From Microbacterium arabinogalactanolyticum (GTDB lineage Bacteria > Actinomycetota > Actinomycetes > Actinomycetales > Microbacteriaceae), in the NCBI RefSeq assembly GCF_030268005.1, contig NZ_BRZC01000007.1, positions 1,187,349 to 1,251,348 of the forward strand: a stretch of 64,000 bases of DNA, written 5' to 3'. The notes below the pieces were generated by a model. The model ran no database searches, was not told the origin of the DNA, and saw nothing but the letters and a program-made list of their open reading frames with translations. This document shows, one piece after another, positions 1-8,527 of the stretch (the first letter of the stretch is position 1; each line of letters starts with the position of its first letter). A program made the position numbers and the translations under genes.

Positions 1-350
1 GGCAGGTCGGGTGCGTCGGTGGTCGCGGGCGCCGGATGCGGCTGTTCCGGATGCTGCGAGGCGGGAGCCGGCCACGCGGGGCGTGGGACGATCCCTGGAG
101 CGGGTACGGGATGCCGGATGGTGGGCGGCGCAGCCGGAGATGCGGCGGTCGCCTCTTCAGTCGTCTCGGCATGCCGGGACTCCTCTGCGCGGGCTGCCGT
201 GCCATCCGGATCGCCCTCGGAGCGCTCGGCAGCGGAGGGCTCGGCCGCGCCGGCGGCCTCCGCGTCCTGAGCAGCTTCAGCGGCCTCTGCCGCGGCACGC
301 AGCGCACGCAGCTGGGCCCGGGTGAGCGGAGCCTCGCCGTCAGTACTCAT
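1..350 (-). CDS. Ala/Glu- and Pro-rich protein, N-terminal part, runs off left edge
   Basis: The frame is open from an ATG at 350 to the window edge, giving about 116 residues without a stop. It begins MSTDGEAPLTRAQLR, then is rich in Ala, Glu and Ser, and later in Pro and His, which suggests a disordered cytoplasmic leader. The start overlaps the 3' end of the TIGR03943 gene by 11 bases, so it is probably translationally coupled to the zinc-permease operon. The rest of the protein lies outside the window and no family can be named. Coding is supported by the open frame and the overlap; function is unknown. Confidence 0.6.
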   Translation of the reverse strand, partial: MSTDGEAPLTRAQLRALRAAAEAAEAAQDAEAAGAAEPSAAERSEGDPDGTAARAEESRHAETTEEATAASPAAPPTIRHPVPAPGIVPRPAWPAPASQHPEQPHPAPATTDAPDL

Positions 351-1119
351 AGGGGTCCTTCGGCTCGGCGACCTTCTTCACCGACGTCGGCTCGATGCGC
401 AGGGTGCCGTCTGCCTCCGCGCGCACGGTGCCCGTGACCTCGATCCACTGGCCGGTCGAGTACTTGCCGGCCACACCGCCGACAGGGACGGTGGCGGGCT
501 GCGCGTCGATCACGCAGTGCGTGATGATCATGCGGGTGAGACCGGCCTCTCCGCCCTTGCCAGGCGTGACGAAGCCGGTCAGGGTCACGGAGGCGCCGTC
601 GTACTCCTCGGGGCGGGTCGAGGTGGCGAACGCGCTCGCCCAATCGCCGACGCCGAACGTCGTGGTGTCCGCGACGCCGAGCGTCACGTCATCCGCGCCC
701 GCGAAGAGCACCGGGGTCTCCCCCGCCCGCGACACCGCCAGCTGGGCGGAGAGGGATGCCGGTGGCAGCAGCAGCGCGGCGAGCACGACAGCCGACGACA
801 CGATGCCGCCGGCCACGACGCCCGCCGTCTGCAGCACCCGGCGGCGATGCGCCGCAGCATCCGGACCCGAGGCTCCGTGAGTGTGGTCGTGGTCGCCCTC
901 CACGCCGAGCGGCAGGGTGCACGACCAGATCGCAGCGGCGAGCATCACAACCGCCGCCAGGCACGCGAACCACACCGTGTCGGGGCTGATGTACATCGTC
1001 AGCCGGCCGGCGACGGCGAGCCCGAGCGTCACGACCGCGACCACGGTCGCAAGGCCCAGCCCGAGCCAGCGAGAGGCCAGGGCGTGCAGGCGACGGGGCT
1101 CGGCCACGTGATCAGCCAA
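340..1119 (-). CDS. TIGR03943 family putative permease subunit (DUF1980)
   Basis: 259-residue membrane-anchored protein of the YcgQ/TIGR03943 type. The first half holds about three hydrophobic segments (for example near residues 13-33, 38-65 and 90-120) and the second half is a soluble OB-like domain ending in a short DPYEY tail. The family is almost always encoded next to a DUF318 permease, as here, where the two genes overlap by 8 bases. I chose the TTG at 1119 because a GGGGTG sequence lies about 8 bases upstream; a GTG at 1107 is possible. Together with the Fur/Zur gene upstream, a role in metal (probably zinc) handling is inferred; substrate and direction of transport are unknown. Confidence 0.85.
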   Translation of the reverse strand: MADHVAEPRRLHALASRWLGLGLATVVAVVTLGLAVAGRLTMYISPDTVWFACLAAVVMLAAAIWSCTLPLGVEGDHDHTHGASGPDAAAHRRRVLQTAGVVAGGIVSSAVVLAALLLPPASLSAQLAVSRAGETPVLFAGADDVTLGVADTTTFGVGDWASAFATSTRPEEYDGASVTLTGFVTPGKGGEAGLTRMIITHCVIDAQPATVPVGGVAGKYSTGQWIEVTGTVRAEADGTLRIEPTSVKKVAEPKDPYEY

Positions 1120-2167
1120 AGACGTTCACCCCGATCCCGATGGCGCAGGCGCTGAGGACGACCAGGCCCACGAGGCCGGCCAGCACGCGCGCGACGAACG
1201 TCGTGCGCAGCAGGGCGAGCATCTTCACGTCGACCAGCGGTCCGACCAGCAGGAAGGCGATGATCGCGCCCGACGAGAACGTCGACGCGAACGACAGCGC
1301 GAAGAACGCGTCCACGTTCGAGCAGATCGCCACGGTCATCGCCAGCGCCACCATCGCCAGGATCGACAGCACGGGGTTCGACCCGATCGCCAGCAGCACG
1401 TCGCGGGGGACGAGCACCTGCACGGCCCCGGCCAGCGCCGAGCCGATCACGAGAGCCGGCATGACGGCGCGCAGCTCGACCAGGAACTGGATCAGGCTGC
1501 GCCGCGTCGGCGAACCGGGCTCATGCACAACCTGCTCGCAGGTCTCCACGAACCGCTCCGTGAGCAGCGACTGCGGGTCGGGGTGGCGGCTGTAGATCCA
1601 GCCGATCAGGTTCGCGATCAGGTAGCCGCCCACGAGGCGCGCGATCAGGATGCCGCCGTCCCAGCCGAACGCCGCATGCGTGGTGAGGATCACGATCGGG
1701 TTCACGATGGGAGCCGCCACGAGGAAGGTCAGCGCCTCGGCCGGTGCCAGCCCGCGCATCATCAGTCCACGGGCGAAAGGCACGTTGCCGCACTCGCACA
1801 CGGGGATGAACATGCCCAGCAGCGACAGCACCGCGCGACGCACCCAGGCGTTCTGGGGCAGCCAGCGCTGCACGGCATCCGCGGGCAGCCACACCTGCAC
1901 CACGATCGACAGCACCACGCCGAGGATCACCCACGGCAGCGCCTCGATCAGCACGCTGAGCGTGAGGGTGAGCCCGTCCTGAGCGCGGTCAGGCAGCGCC
2001 TTCGTGAACAGATTCGGCACGAAGACGTCGATGAGCACGAGCACCGCGAGGATGCCGACCCCGATCCCGATCGCCCGTCCCGTGGGGACGCGTCGGGGCG
2101 GATGCCGATGGGCGTGCACCGCACCGGAGGATGCCGTCTCCGGCATCCGGGACGGGGCTGAGGTCAC
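1112..2167 (-). CDS. Permease (DUF318/YcgR family)
   Basis: Predicted polytopic inner-membrane protein of about 351 residues with 8 to 10 hydrophobic segments. It contains the family-typical cysteine motif VCECGNVP in the first half and a hydrophilic loop near the middle. DUF318 permeases pair with TIGR03943 subunits and some members are linked to metal-stress regulons. The GTG at 2167 overlaps the fur TGA in a GTGA arrangement, implying translational coupling; an ATG at 2146 is the alternative start. Coupling to a Fur/Zur regulator suggests metal-responsive expression (inference). Transport activity has not been shown for most members. Confidence 0.85.
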   Translation of the reverse strand: MTSAPSRMPETASSGAVHAHRHPPRRVPTGRAIGIGVGILAVLVLIDVFVPNLFTKALPDRAQDGLTLTLSVLIEALPWVILGVVLSIVVQVWLPADAVQRWLPQNAWVRRAVLSLLGMFIPVCECGNVPFARGLMMRGLAPAEALTFLVAAPIVNPIVILTTHAAFGWDGGILIARLVGGYLIANLIGWIYSRHPDPQSLLTERFVETCEQVVHEPGSPTRRSLIQFLVELRAVMPALVIGSALAGAVQVLVPRDVLLAIGSNPVLSILAMVALAMTVAICSNVDAFFALSFASTFSSGAIIAFLLVGPLVDVKMLALLRTTFVARVLAGLVGLVVLSACAIGIGVNVFG

Positions 2168-2589
2168 TCGCCCGCTCCTGCGGGCTCTGTCTCGCTCGCG
2201 AGCCGGGCTGCGCATTCCGCGCACAGGCCGAAGATGTCGACGACGTGCTCGGCCTGCGTGAAGCCGTAGGCGGCGGCGGTGCGCTGCGCCCACTGCTCGA
2301 CGTCCTTGGCCTCGATCTCGACGGCGCGTCCGCAGGACCGGCAGATCAGGTGATGGTGGTGCCCCTGAGTCGAGCAGGCGCGGTACAGCGCCTCGCCCTC
2401 GGGGCTCTGCAGGGAGTCGGCCTCACCGGATGCCGCGAGCCCGGCGAGCGCCCGGTACACGGTGGCCAGGCCGATGCCGGTGTTGGCCTGTCGCAGATCG
2501 GCGTGCAGGGTCTGCGCGCTCACGAAACCGCGCGCGTCGGTGAGCGCATCGCGCACGCGCTCCCGCTGCCAGGTGTTCCGCTGAGCCAT
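2164..2589 (-). CDS. zur: Fur family metalloregulator, probably Zur
   Basis: 141-residue Fur-family repressor. The N-terminal winged helix spans about residues 1-80 and is followed by a metal-binding dimerisation domain. It has a run of histidines before a CxxC pair (HHHHLICRSC) and a second pair (CAEC) near the end, the structural-zinc arrangement of Fur/Zur proteins. It is cotranscribed with the permease pair, and a znuABC operon with a Zur-like palindrome lies about 5 kb away. That context favours zinc rather than iron sensing. Zur normally represses zinc uptake when zinc is sufficient. The assignment to Zur rests on context and is an inference. Confidence 0.85.
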   Translation of the reverse strand: MAQRNTWQRERVRDALTDARGFVSAQTLHADLRQANTGIGLATVYRALAGLAASGEADSLQSPEGEALYRACSTQGHHHHLICRSCGRAVEIEAKDVEQWAQRTAAAYGFTQAEHVVDIFGLCAECAARLASETEPAGAGE

Positions 2590-2625
2590 GCCTCGAGTCT
2601 AGGCCGGGCGCCTGTGAGCGGAGCC

Positions 2626-2799
2626 TCAGTCCTTCCGGAGCAGGTGGATGAACGCCGGATCGACGTGGAACGTCACTTCGCCGGTGTCCGCGTTCACCCG
2701 TGCCTTCACCGCAAGGCTGCGAGTGAACCGGTTGCCCGACGAGACGCCGACCCGGTAGCCGGACGCATACACGTCCAGGTCTTCGATGTACTCGGTCAT
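2626..2799 (-). CDS. Small hypothetical protein (57 aa)
   Basis: A 57-residue reading frame, MTEYIEDLDVYASGYRVG..., ending in HLLRKD. An ideal Shine-Dalgarno sequence (GAGGAGG) lies about 4 bases before the ATG at 2799, which is strong evidence for translation. The composition is soluble, with alternating charged and hydrophobic residues and no signal or membrane segment. It lies alone between the fur gene and the DivIVA-like gene, both on the same strand. I do not recognise a family. Confidence 0.7.
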   Translation of the reverse strand: MTEYIEDLDVYASGYRVGVSSGNRFTRSLAVKARVNADTGEVTFHVDPAFIHLLRKD

Positions 2800-2868
2800 G
2801 AGACCTCCTCGACTGGGAGGATATCGGCCGTGCGGTGAGCGGACCGGGGCATCCGCAGCACGCAGCGG

Positions 2869-4263
2869 TCAGGCGCGAGCGGTCTCGTCCTCTTCGAGCT
2901 CGGCCTCTTCGACGTCGTCCTCGTCGGAGTCGTCCGCCTCGTCCTCGATCAGTTCGTCGAGTTCCGTCTCCAGGGCGTCGTCGGGCTCGGCATCCGCCTC
3001 GACCTCGGGCGCGGTGGCGTCCGGCGCCGGAGCGGATGCCGGCTTCGCCAGCACGCCCTCGGGACGGATCAGCTCGCGCACCTCGGCCATGAAGCTGTTC
3101 AGCTGCTGCTGCTGCCAGCGCAGCTGGCGGGTGCGGTCCTCGGCATCGCGCAGTGCGGCGGTGGCGTGGCCGGTGACCGAGTCGATGATCTTCTGCGCCT
3201 TGGCGCGGGCGCGGTCGAGGGTCTCGCGCGAGCGCACCTGCGCCTCGGCCTCGATGGCCTGCGCCTGGCTGCGCATCAGGCGCTCGTAGTCCTCGGCCTT
3301 CGCCGAGATGCGCTGCGCGTGCTCGAGCGACGCCGCCACCTGCTCGTTGGCGTCGGTGGTGATGCGCTCGGCGTGCGCGACGGCCTGGTTGTGCAGCACC
3401 AGGAACTCCTGCTGCGCGTCGTCCTGACGGCGGGTGAGGGTCTCCTCGAACTCCAGCACGCGCGCGTTCATCTCGCGGACCTCGCGCTCGGCATCCGATC
3501 TCTGATCGGTGGTCTCGCGGGTGACCATGGCGCGCAGCGCGGCCGCGCCCTTCTCGGCCTCGGTGCGCACGGTCGCGGCCTCGCGCTCCGCCTGCGTGAC
3601 CTTCTCGGCCGCGTGGGAGGACTCCCGCTCGAGGCGCGCCTGGTGCGCGGTCAGCTCGGTGTCGATCTTCAGCCGCACCTGGTCCGCGTCGTGCTCGGCC
3701 TGCGCGGTGATGCGGGCGACGTCGGCGGCGAGCTCGGCCCGCTTGGACTCCGCCTCCTCGCGTGCGGCCTGCAGCAGGCGCTCGGCCTGGGTGGCGGCGT
3801 TGTGGATCAGCACGCTCGCCTGGTCCTCGGCCACGCGCAGCACGGCCTCGAACTGCTGGCGGCTCTGCGGCTCGTCGGCGCCCTTGGGCGCATCGCTCAG
3901 CTCGGTCGCAAGGGTGCTCACCTGCGCGGCGGCATCCTCCGCCTGCGCCCTGGCGGCGGCGAGCTCGTCCTCCAGCCGGGCCAGGCGGGCGTCGTTGCCG
4001 GCGACGGCGTCGGCGAGCGCACGCGCATGGTCGGCGCGCAGCGCCTCGAGCGCGTCGCGGTGGCGGGAATCCGCGGTCTCCCGGTCGGCGCTGAGGCGGG
4101 CGACCTGGTCGCGCAGGGTCGCGAGGGCGGCATCCACTTCGGCCTTGTCGTAACCGCGGAACGCCTGCGTGAACGACGCATGCTCCTTGCCGGGGGCGGA
4201 GGTCAGCAGCTGGTCGAAGAAGTCGCCACTCTGCGCATTGTCGGACTCGTGCGTCTCGCTCAC
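2869..4263 (-). CDS. DivIVA-like coiled-coil protein
   Basis: 464 residues, almost entirely predicted coiled coil. The N-terminal part (about residues 25-60, FTQAFRGYDKAEVDAAL) resembles the lipid-binding DivIVA/Wag31 head, with the typical xxGYDxxEVD pattern. Residues about 60-360 are a long Ala/Glu/Arg heptad region. After a Pro/Ala linker, the last 60 residues are extremely acidic (runs of Glu and Asp). DivIVA-family proteins mark curved membrane or poles and organise wall growth in actinobacteria. This protein is longer than canonical Wag31, so it is more likely a paralogue. The start is a GTG at 4263 with an upstream AAGGGTGA. Confidence 0.75.
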   Translation of the reverse strand: MSETHESDNAQSGDFFDQLLTSAPGKEHASFTQAFRGYDKAEVDAALATLRDQVARLSADRETADSRHRDALEALRADHARALADAVAGNDARLARLEDELAAARAQAEDAAAQVSTLATELSDAPKGADEPQSRQQFEAVLRVAEDQASVLIHNAATQAERLLQAAREEAESKRAELAADVARITAQAEHDADQVRLKIDTELTAHQARLERESSHAAEKVTQAEREAATVRTEAEKGAAALRAMVTRETTDQRSDAEREVREMNARVLEFEETLTRRQDDAQQEFLVLHNQAVAHAERITTDANEQVAASLEHAQRISAKAEDYERLMRSQAQAIEAEAQVRSRETLDRARAKAQKIIDSVTGHATAALRDAEDRTRQLRWQQQQLNSFMAEVRELIRPEGVLAKPASAPAPDATAPEVEADAEPDDALETELDELIEDEADDSDEDDVEEAELEEDETARA

Positions 4264-4370
4264 CGGACGTCACCCTTTCTGAAGCAGTCGTTCCCCCGCG
4301 TCAATGATGGCATCCCGCCCCTTCCGCCGATGTCATGATTCCTCGCGTTCGCGCCCTGTTCCCGGACGTG

Positions 4371-4943
4371 TCAGGAGCGGATGCCGGCGATGATCGCGTC
4401 GACGGCGGATGCCGCCAGGCGGCGCTGCTCGGATGCCGGCACGGCGGCCAGCGGACCGTGCAGGCAGAGCTCGGCGAACCCGTGCACGGTCGCCCAGCAC
4501 GACCAGGCCGCGGAGGTCGCGTCGTCCGCGGCGACCTCGCCCGCCTGCACCAGGTCGGAGAGCGCGTCGGCGAGAGCACGGAACGCCGGGGTCGCGGCGA
4601 CGTCGCCCGGTCCGAGTCGGCGCCCGCCGAAGAACGCGACCGAGAACCACCCGGGCTCGGCCAGCGCGAAGTCGACGTACGCCAGGCCGACGGTGCGCAG
4701 GCGCCCCGCGGCATCGGCATCCGGCACCGGTGTCATTCCCTCGGCCACGCGGGTGAGGATCGCGGCGGCCACGGCCTCGCGGAGCCCATCCAGGTTCGGG
4801 AAGTGCCGGTAGGCGGCGTTCGGCGAGACGCCGGCGCGGCGGGTGACCTCGCGCAGGGTGAGCGCCTCGAGGCCGCCCCCGCGGGTCAGTTCGAGACCGG
4901 CGTCGACCAGTGCGGCCGCAAGGTCGCCGTGATGATAGGCCAA
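4371..4943 (-). CDS. TetR/AcrR family regulator (WHG-type C-terminus)
   Basis: 190-residue TetR-type repressor. The helix-turn-helix lies at about residues 25-50 (LTLREVTRRAGVSPNAAYRHF), and the C-terminal ligand domain resembles the WHG subgroup. It is transcribed divergently from the DUF899 gene; the 75-base gap contains an imperfect inverted repeat that could be its operator. It probably controls itself and the DUF899 gene. The ligand is unknown. Confidence 0.88.
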   Translation of the reverse strand: MAYHHGDLAAALVDAGLELTRGGGLEALTLREVTRRAGVSPNAAYRHFPNLDGLREAVAAAILTRVAEGMTPVPDADAAGRLRTVGLAYVDFALAEPGWFSVAFFGGRRLGPGDVAATPAFRALADALSDLVQAGEVAADDATSAAWSCWATVHGFAELCLHGPLAAVPASEQRRLAASAVDAIIAGIRS

Positions 4944-4964
4944 CCCCTTGTCCTCCCGCCGACG

Positions 4965-4987
4965 GATGTGTACGGTGTGAACATATC
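4965..4987. promoter_or_regulatory. Imperfect inverted repeat, candidate TetR operator
   Basis: A 23-base imperfect palindrome reading GAT-TGT...ACA-ATC (14 of 23 positions symmetric) lies between the divergent tetR and DUF899 starts. A GTGAACATA direct repeat at 4977-4985 and 5001-5009 adds a second half-site. Position and symmetry fit a TetR-family operator; binding is inferred. Confidence 0.4.
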
Positions 4988-5018
4988 AGATGTGGACGCC
5001 GTGAACATAGGAGTGATC

Positions 5019-5705
5019 ATGACCGCACTGCCCCCTGTCGTCGATGAGCCGACCTGGCGCGAGGCGCTGGCCGAGCTGCGCGTGCGCGAGAAGGCCGCCA
5101 CCCGCGAGCTCGACGCCATCGCCGCGGCCCGCCGCCGCCTGCCGGCCGTGAAGCTTCCCGAGTACCGGCTGACCGCCGAAGACGGCTCGACCGTCACGCT
5201 CGCTGAGGTGTTCGACGGCAGGAGCCAGCTGGTCACGTACCACCACATGTGGAGCGACGGGAACCGCTGGCAGTGCCCCGGATGCACCGGCGCCACGGCA
5301 TCCTGGACCCGCCCCGACCTGCTCTCGGAGCTGGACGTGCGGTTCGTGATCGTCACGAACGGGCCGATGGACGAGGTGCTCGCGTACAAGAAGCGCGTCG
5401 GGAACCAGATGACCTGGTTCTCGTCCGCCGGCAGCACCTTCGGCGCCGACGTCGACGCGGGCCCCGGCGAGGGCTTCGCCTACAACGTCTTCCTGCGCGA
5501 CGGCGACGACGTCTACCGCACCTGGACCACGACCGGGCGCGGCGCCGAGCAGTTCATGCTGTCGTTCGCGATCGCGGATGTGCTGCCCTACGGGCGTCAG
5601 GAGGAGTGGCAGGACGTCCCCGAGGGCTGGCCCCAGGAGGAGACGTACAGGCGCTGGCTCTCTTCGAAGGATGTCGCGGCGATGTACGGCGACCCGGACG
5701 CCTGA
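5019..5705 (+). CDS. DUF899 family thioredoxin-like protein
   Basis: 228 residues with the DUF899 signature. A charged N-terminal helix (VREKAATRELDAIAAARR) is followed by a thioredoxin-like fold containing YHHMW and the cysteine motif QCPGCT near the centre. The family is soluble and of unknown biochemical role, often annotated as thioredoxin-like and often controlled by adjacent regulators. The ATG at 5019 has AGGAG about 6 bases upstream; earlier in-frame starts run through the tetR gene and were rejected. Expression is probably controlled by the divergent TetR protein. Confidence 0.85.
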   Translation: MTALPPVVDEPTWREALAELRVREKAATRELDAIAAARRRLPAVKLPEYRLTAEDGSTVTLAEVFDGRSQLVTYHHMWSDGNRWQCPGCTGATASWTRPDLLSELDVRFVIVTNGPMDEVLAYKKRVGNQMTWFSSAGSTFGADVDAGPGEGFAYNVFLRDGDDVYRTWTTTGRGAEQFMLSFAIADVLPYGRQEEWQDVPEGWPQEETYRRWLSSKDVAAMYGDPDA

Positions 5706-5715
5706 GCCTGCACCC

Positions 5716-5762
5716 GCCTCCGCACCCGCGTCAGGCGAGACGCCGCACGCGGGTGCGGAGGC
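5716..5762. terminator. Bidirectional hairpin between DUF899 gene and znuB
   Basis: Perfect 15-base-pair stem (5716-5730 with 5748-5762) and a 17-base loop, placed between two convergent genes. The right arm overlaps the last codons of znuB. There is no long T tract, so termination strength is uncertain. Confidence 0.6.
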
Positions 5763-6588
5763 GCTGCACTCCCCAGCATCCGAGATAGATGAGGAACGAG
5801 ATCGTCGTGATGTAGGGGCTGACCGGCAGGCTTCCCGCCAGTGCGAGCAGGATGCCGCCCACCGCCGACACGAACCCGAACAGTGCGGCCAGCAGCGGCA
5901 CGGCCACCGGCCCCGCCGACACGCGCATGGCGGCGGCCGCGGGCGTGACGAGCAGCGCGAGCACGAGCAGCGCGCCGATGATGTGCACACTCACGGCCAC
6001 GATCAGCCCGAGCAGCACCATGAACAGCAGGCTGACGGCGCGCACCGGCACGCCGCGCGCGGCGGCGGACTCCGGGTCGAGGGAGTCGAAGCGCAGCGGA
6101 TGCCACATCAGCAGCAGTCCGACGAGCACCGCCAGGCTGATGCCGATCAGCCAGCCCAGGTCGGGGCTGGAGACCGCGACGATCTGCCCGGTGAGCAGTC
6201 CGAAGCGATTGGCCGTGCGCCCCTGCACCAGGGAGAGGAACAGGATGCCCAGGCCCAGGCCGAAGGGCATGAGCACGCCCACGATCGAATTGCGGTCCCG
6301 CGCGCGGGAACCGAGGATGCCGATCAGCATGGCCGCCACGAGCGCCCCGCCGATCGAGCCCAGCACGACGCTCCCGCCGAACAGCAGAGCCGCCGCGGCG
6401 CCCGCGAACGAGAGCTCGCTCACGCCGTGCACCGCGAAGGCCAGGTCCCGCTGCATGACGAAGACGCCGATCAGCCCGCCGACGATGCCGAGCACGGCGC
6501 CGGCGATCAGCGAGTTGGTCAGGAGCACGAGCAGGTCGCCGTAGTCCTGGAACGAGAAGATGTCGCCCCAGTCGAGCATCGGGATCAT
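5731..6588 (-). CDS. znuB: Zinc/manganese ABC transporter permease
   Basis: 285-residue ABC-3 family permease with about eight hydrophobic segments and the family-typical region VHGVSELSFAGAAAALL. It forms the membrane channel for the adjacent ATPase and binding lipoprotein. Its ATG overlaps the znuC stop (ATGA), so the three genes are one translationally coupled operon. The Zur-like box upstream of znuA and the His-rich ZnuA favour zinc over manganese. Confidence 0.92.
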   Translation of the reverse strand: MIPMLDWGDIFSFQDYGDLLVLLTNSLIAGAVLGIVGGLIGVFVMQRDLAFAVHGVSELSFAGAAAALLFGGSVVLGSIGGALVAAMLIGILGSRARDRNSIVGVLMPFGLGLGILFLSLVQGRTANRFGLLTGQIVAVSSPDLGWLIGISLAVLVGLLLMWHPLRFDSLDPESAAARGVPVRAVSLLFMVLLGLIVAVSVHIIGALLVLALLVTPAAAAMRVSAGPVAVPLLAALFGFVSAVGGILLALAGSLPVSPYITTISFLIYLGCWGVQRLRTRVRRLA

Positions 6589-7451
6589 GCCGCACCTCCC
6601 GACACGGGCTCTTCGTGGTCATGGTCGTGATGCGGCTCGGCATCCGGCACACCGACCACCACGAGCCGCCCGCCGGTGCGCATCACGAACACCGGCGTGC
6701 CGTACAGCGCGCTGAGCACGCTGGTCTGCAGCACCTCGTCCGGTGTGCCCAGCACGAACCGGCCGCCCGCGATGTAGAGGATGCGGTCGACCATGCCGAG
6801 GATGGGATTGACGTCATGCGTGACGAACAGCACGGCGGCCCCGCGCTCGTGGCGCTGCCTGTCGATGATCTCGGTGATGCCTCGCTGGTTGGCCAGGTCG
6901 AGGTTCGACAGCGGCTCGTCGCAGAGCAGCAGCATGGGCTGGTCGGCGAGCGCCTGCCCGACCCTCAGCCGCTGCTGCTCGCCACCCGAGAGCAGGCCCA
7001 CTCGGCGATCGGCGTAGTGCGCGGCCCCCACGCCCTCGAGCAGGGCGTCGACACGCGCCCGATCGTCGCGGCGAGGGATGGGAAGCCCGAACCGCGTCCC
7101 CGTCACGCCCAGGGCGATCAGGTCTCGCGCCCGCATGCTCGTGTCCGGGGGCAGCGGACGCTGCTGGGGCACGTAGCCGATGCGGGAGTCACCCCGTCGC
7201 GCTGGCGTCCCGCCGACGCGGATGCTGCCGGCCGACAGCGACTGGAGACCGAGGATGCTGCGCAGCAGGGTGGTCTTGCCGGAACCGGACGGGCCGAGAA
7301 CCGCGATGAACTCCCCCGGCTGCACCTCCAGGTCGAGCCCCGCCCACAGCTCTCGGCCACCGCGATGCAGCGCGGCGGCCGAGATGCCGAGTACGGGTGC
7401 TCCCGGTGCGGCCGCGCCCGAGGCGCCGGCCGCTGCGGAAGCGCGGCTCAT
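6585..7451 (-). CDS. znuC: Zinc ABC transporter ATP-binding protein
   Basis: 288-residue ABC ATPase. Walker A is GPSGSGKTT (about residues 53-61), with signature LSGGEQQR, Walker B LLLCDEP and an H-loop at FVTHD. The C-terminus carries extra histidines (HHDHDHEE), as is common in zinc importers. The ATG at 7451 overlaps the znuA stop in ATGA, which is why I prefer it over upstream in-frame starts. It energises ZnuB. Confidence 0.92.
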   Translation of the reverse strand: MSRASAAAGASGAAAPGAPVLGISAAALHRGGRELWAGLDLEVQPGEFIAVLGPSGSGKTTLLRSILGLQSLSAGSIRVGGTPARRGDSRIGYVPQQRPLPPDTSMRARDLIALGVTGTRFGLPIPRRDDRARVDALLEGVGAAHYADRRVGLLSGGEQQRLRVGQALADQPMLLLCDEPLSNLDLANQRGITEIIDRQRHERGAAVLFVTHDVNPILGMVDRILYIAGGRFVLGTPDEVLQTSVLSALYGTPVFVMRTGGRLVVVGVPDAEPHHDHDHEEPVSGGAA

Positions 7452-8476
7452 CGGTGGAGAGCGGCGGCGAGGTCCGTGATCGCGGCGTGCATCCACTCAG
7501 CGTACGTCTGATCCGACTTCAGCAGCTCGCTGAAGGTCAGCACAGGCACCCCGGCAGCCTTCGCGGCCTGCTCGACCTTGTCGGTCTCGCCGCCACCGGT
7601 CTGCGCGTTCGCCAGCACGGCCTTGACCTCTCCGGAGGAGATCAGGCGCGTGGTCTCGAGCAGGATAGCCGGCGGCACGTCGTTGCCCTCCTCCACGGCG
7701 GATGCGAAGCCGTCGGGAGTCACATCGTCGAGCCCTGCGGCCGCCGCCAGCAGCCCGGGCAGAGGCTCGGTCATCACGACCTTCGTGCCCTCGAGCTCGG
7801 TGTGCAGCCCCTCCAGCTGGGTCTCGAAGCCGTTGAGCTCGCCGATGAACTTCTTCGACGCCGCCTCGTAGTCGGCCTTGCCTGCCGCGTCGAGCTTCAC
7901 GAGATCGGTGGTGACCTGCTCCACGACGTGGGTGATGGTGTGCACGTCGAACCAGACGTGCTCGTTGAAGCCCTCGATGTGATCGTGACCGGCGTGGGCG
8001 TCATCCGCGTCGCCGTGATCGTCGTGCTCGTCGCCGTGGTCGTCGTGCGCGTCGCCGGTGGGCTCGGGCGTGGATGCGTCGTCGTGCTCGTGGGGGTCGC
8101 CCGGGTAGTCGTGGGAGAACTCGGCCGCGACGATGACGGGCGCGTCCGAGCCCTCACGCAGGGTCTCCATGAACGAGTCGTAGCCCCCGCCGTTCTCGAC
8201 GATCAGGTCGGCCTTCTGCACGGCGAGCCGATCGCGGGCGGTGGCCTCGTAGGAGTGCGGATCCTTGGCGGCGTCATCGATCAGGCTGGTGACGTCGGCG
8301 CGGTCACCGGCGATCTGCCGCACGATGTCGCCGTAGACGTTGGTGGACGCGACCACCTGGACCCGGCCGTCGCCGGACCCGCCGTCCTTCGATCCGTCGG
8401 CGGGACCGGCCGCGCAACCGGCGAGGACGAGCAGGGATGAGGCGGCGAGCGCCGCGGAGACCAGGATCTTTCGCAT
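7448..8476 (-). CDS. znuA: Zinc-binding lipoprotein, ABC transporter
   Basis: 342-residue cluster A-I solute-binding protein. The signal peptide ends in a lipobox (LVLAGC, Cys at about 21), so it is a membrane-anchored lipoprotein. A His/Asp-rich loop at about residues 125-180 (repeats of DDHGDEHDDHGD type, then AGHDH) is characteristic of zinc-specific members, and EHVWFD supplies a metal-ligand His. It is the first gene of the znuACB operon. A Zur-box-like palindrome sits about 16 bases before its start. Confidence 0.93.
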   Translation of the reverse strand: MRKILVSAALAASSLLVLAGCAAGPADGSKDGGSGDGRVQVVASTNVYGDIVRQIAGDRADVTSLIDDAAKDPHSYEATARDRLAVQKADLIVENGGGYDSFMETLREGSDAPVIVAAEFSHDYPGDPHEHDDASTPEPTGDAHDDHGDEHDDHGDADDAHAGHDHIEGFNEHVWFDVHTITHVVEQVTTDLVKLDAAGKADYEAASKKFIGELNGFETQLEGLHTELEGTKVVMTEPLPGLLAAAAGLDDVTPDGFASAVEEGNDVPPAILLETTRLISSGEVKAVLANAQTGGGETDKVEQAAKAAGVPVLTFSELLKSDQTYAEWMHAAITDLAAALHR

Positions 8477-8491
8477 GCCCTCATGCTAATC

Positions 8492-8513
8492 GTTAATGAG
8501 AACCATTATCAAC
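8492..8513. promoter_or_regulatory. Zur-box-like palindrome upstream of znuA
   Basis: The sequence TTAATGAGAACCATTATCAA is an AT-rich imperfect palindrome in otherwise GC-rich DNA. It resembles the TGATAATG/CATTATCA half-sites of actinobacterial Zur boxes. It lies in the znuA promoter region, consistent with zinc repression by the Fur-family protein at 2164-2589. Confidence 0.6.
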
Positions 8514-8527
8514 TTGAGGGAGTCGGC

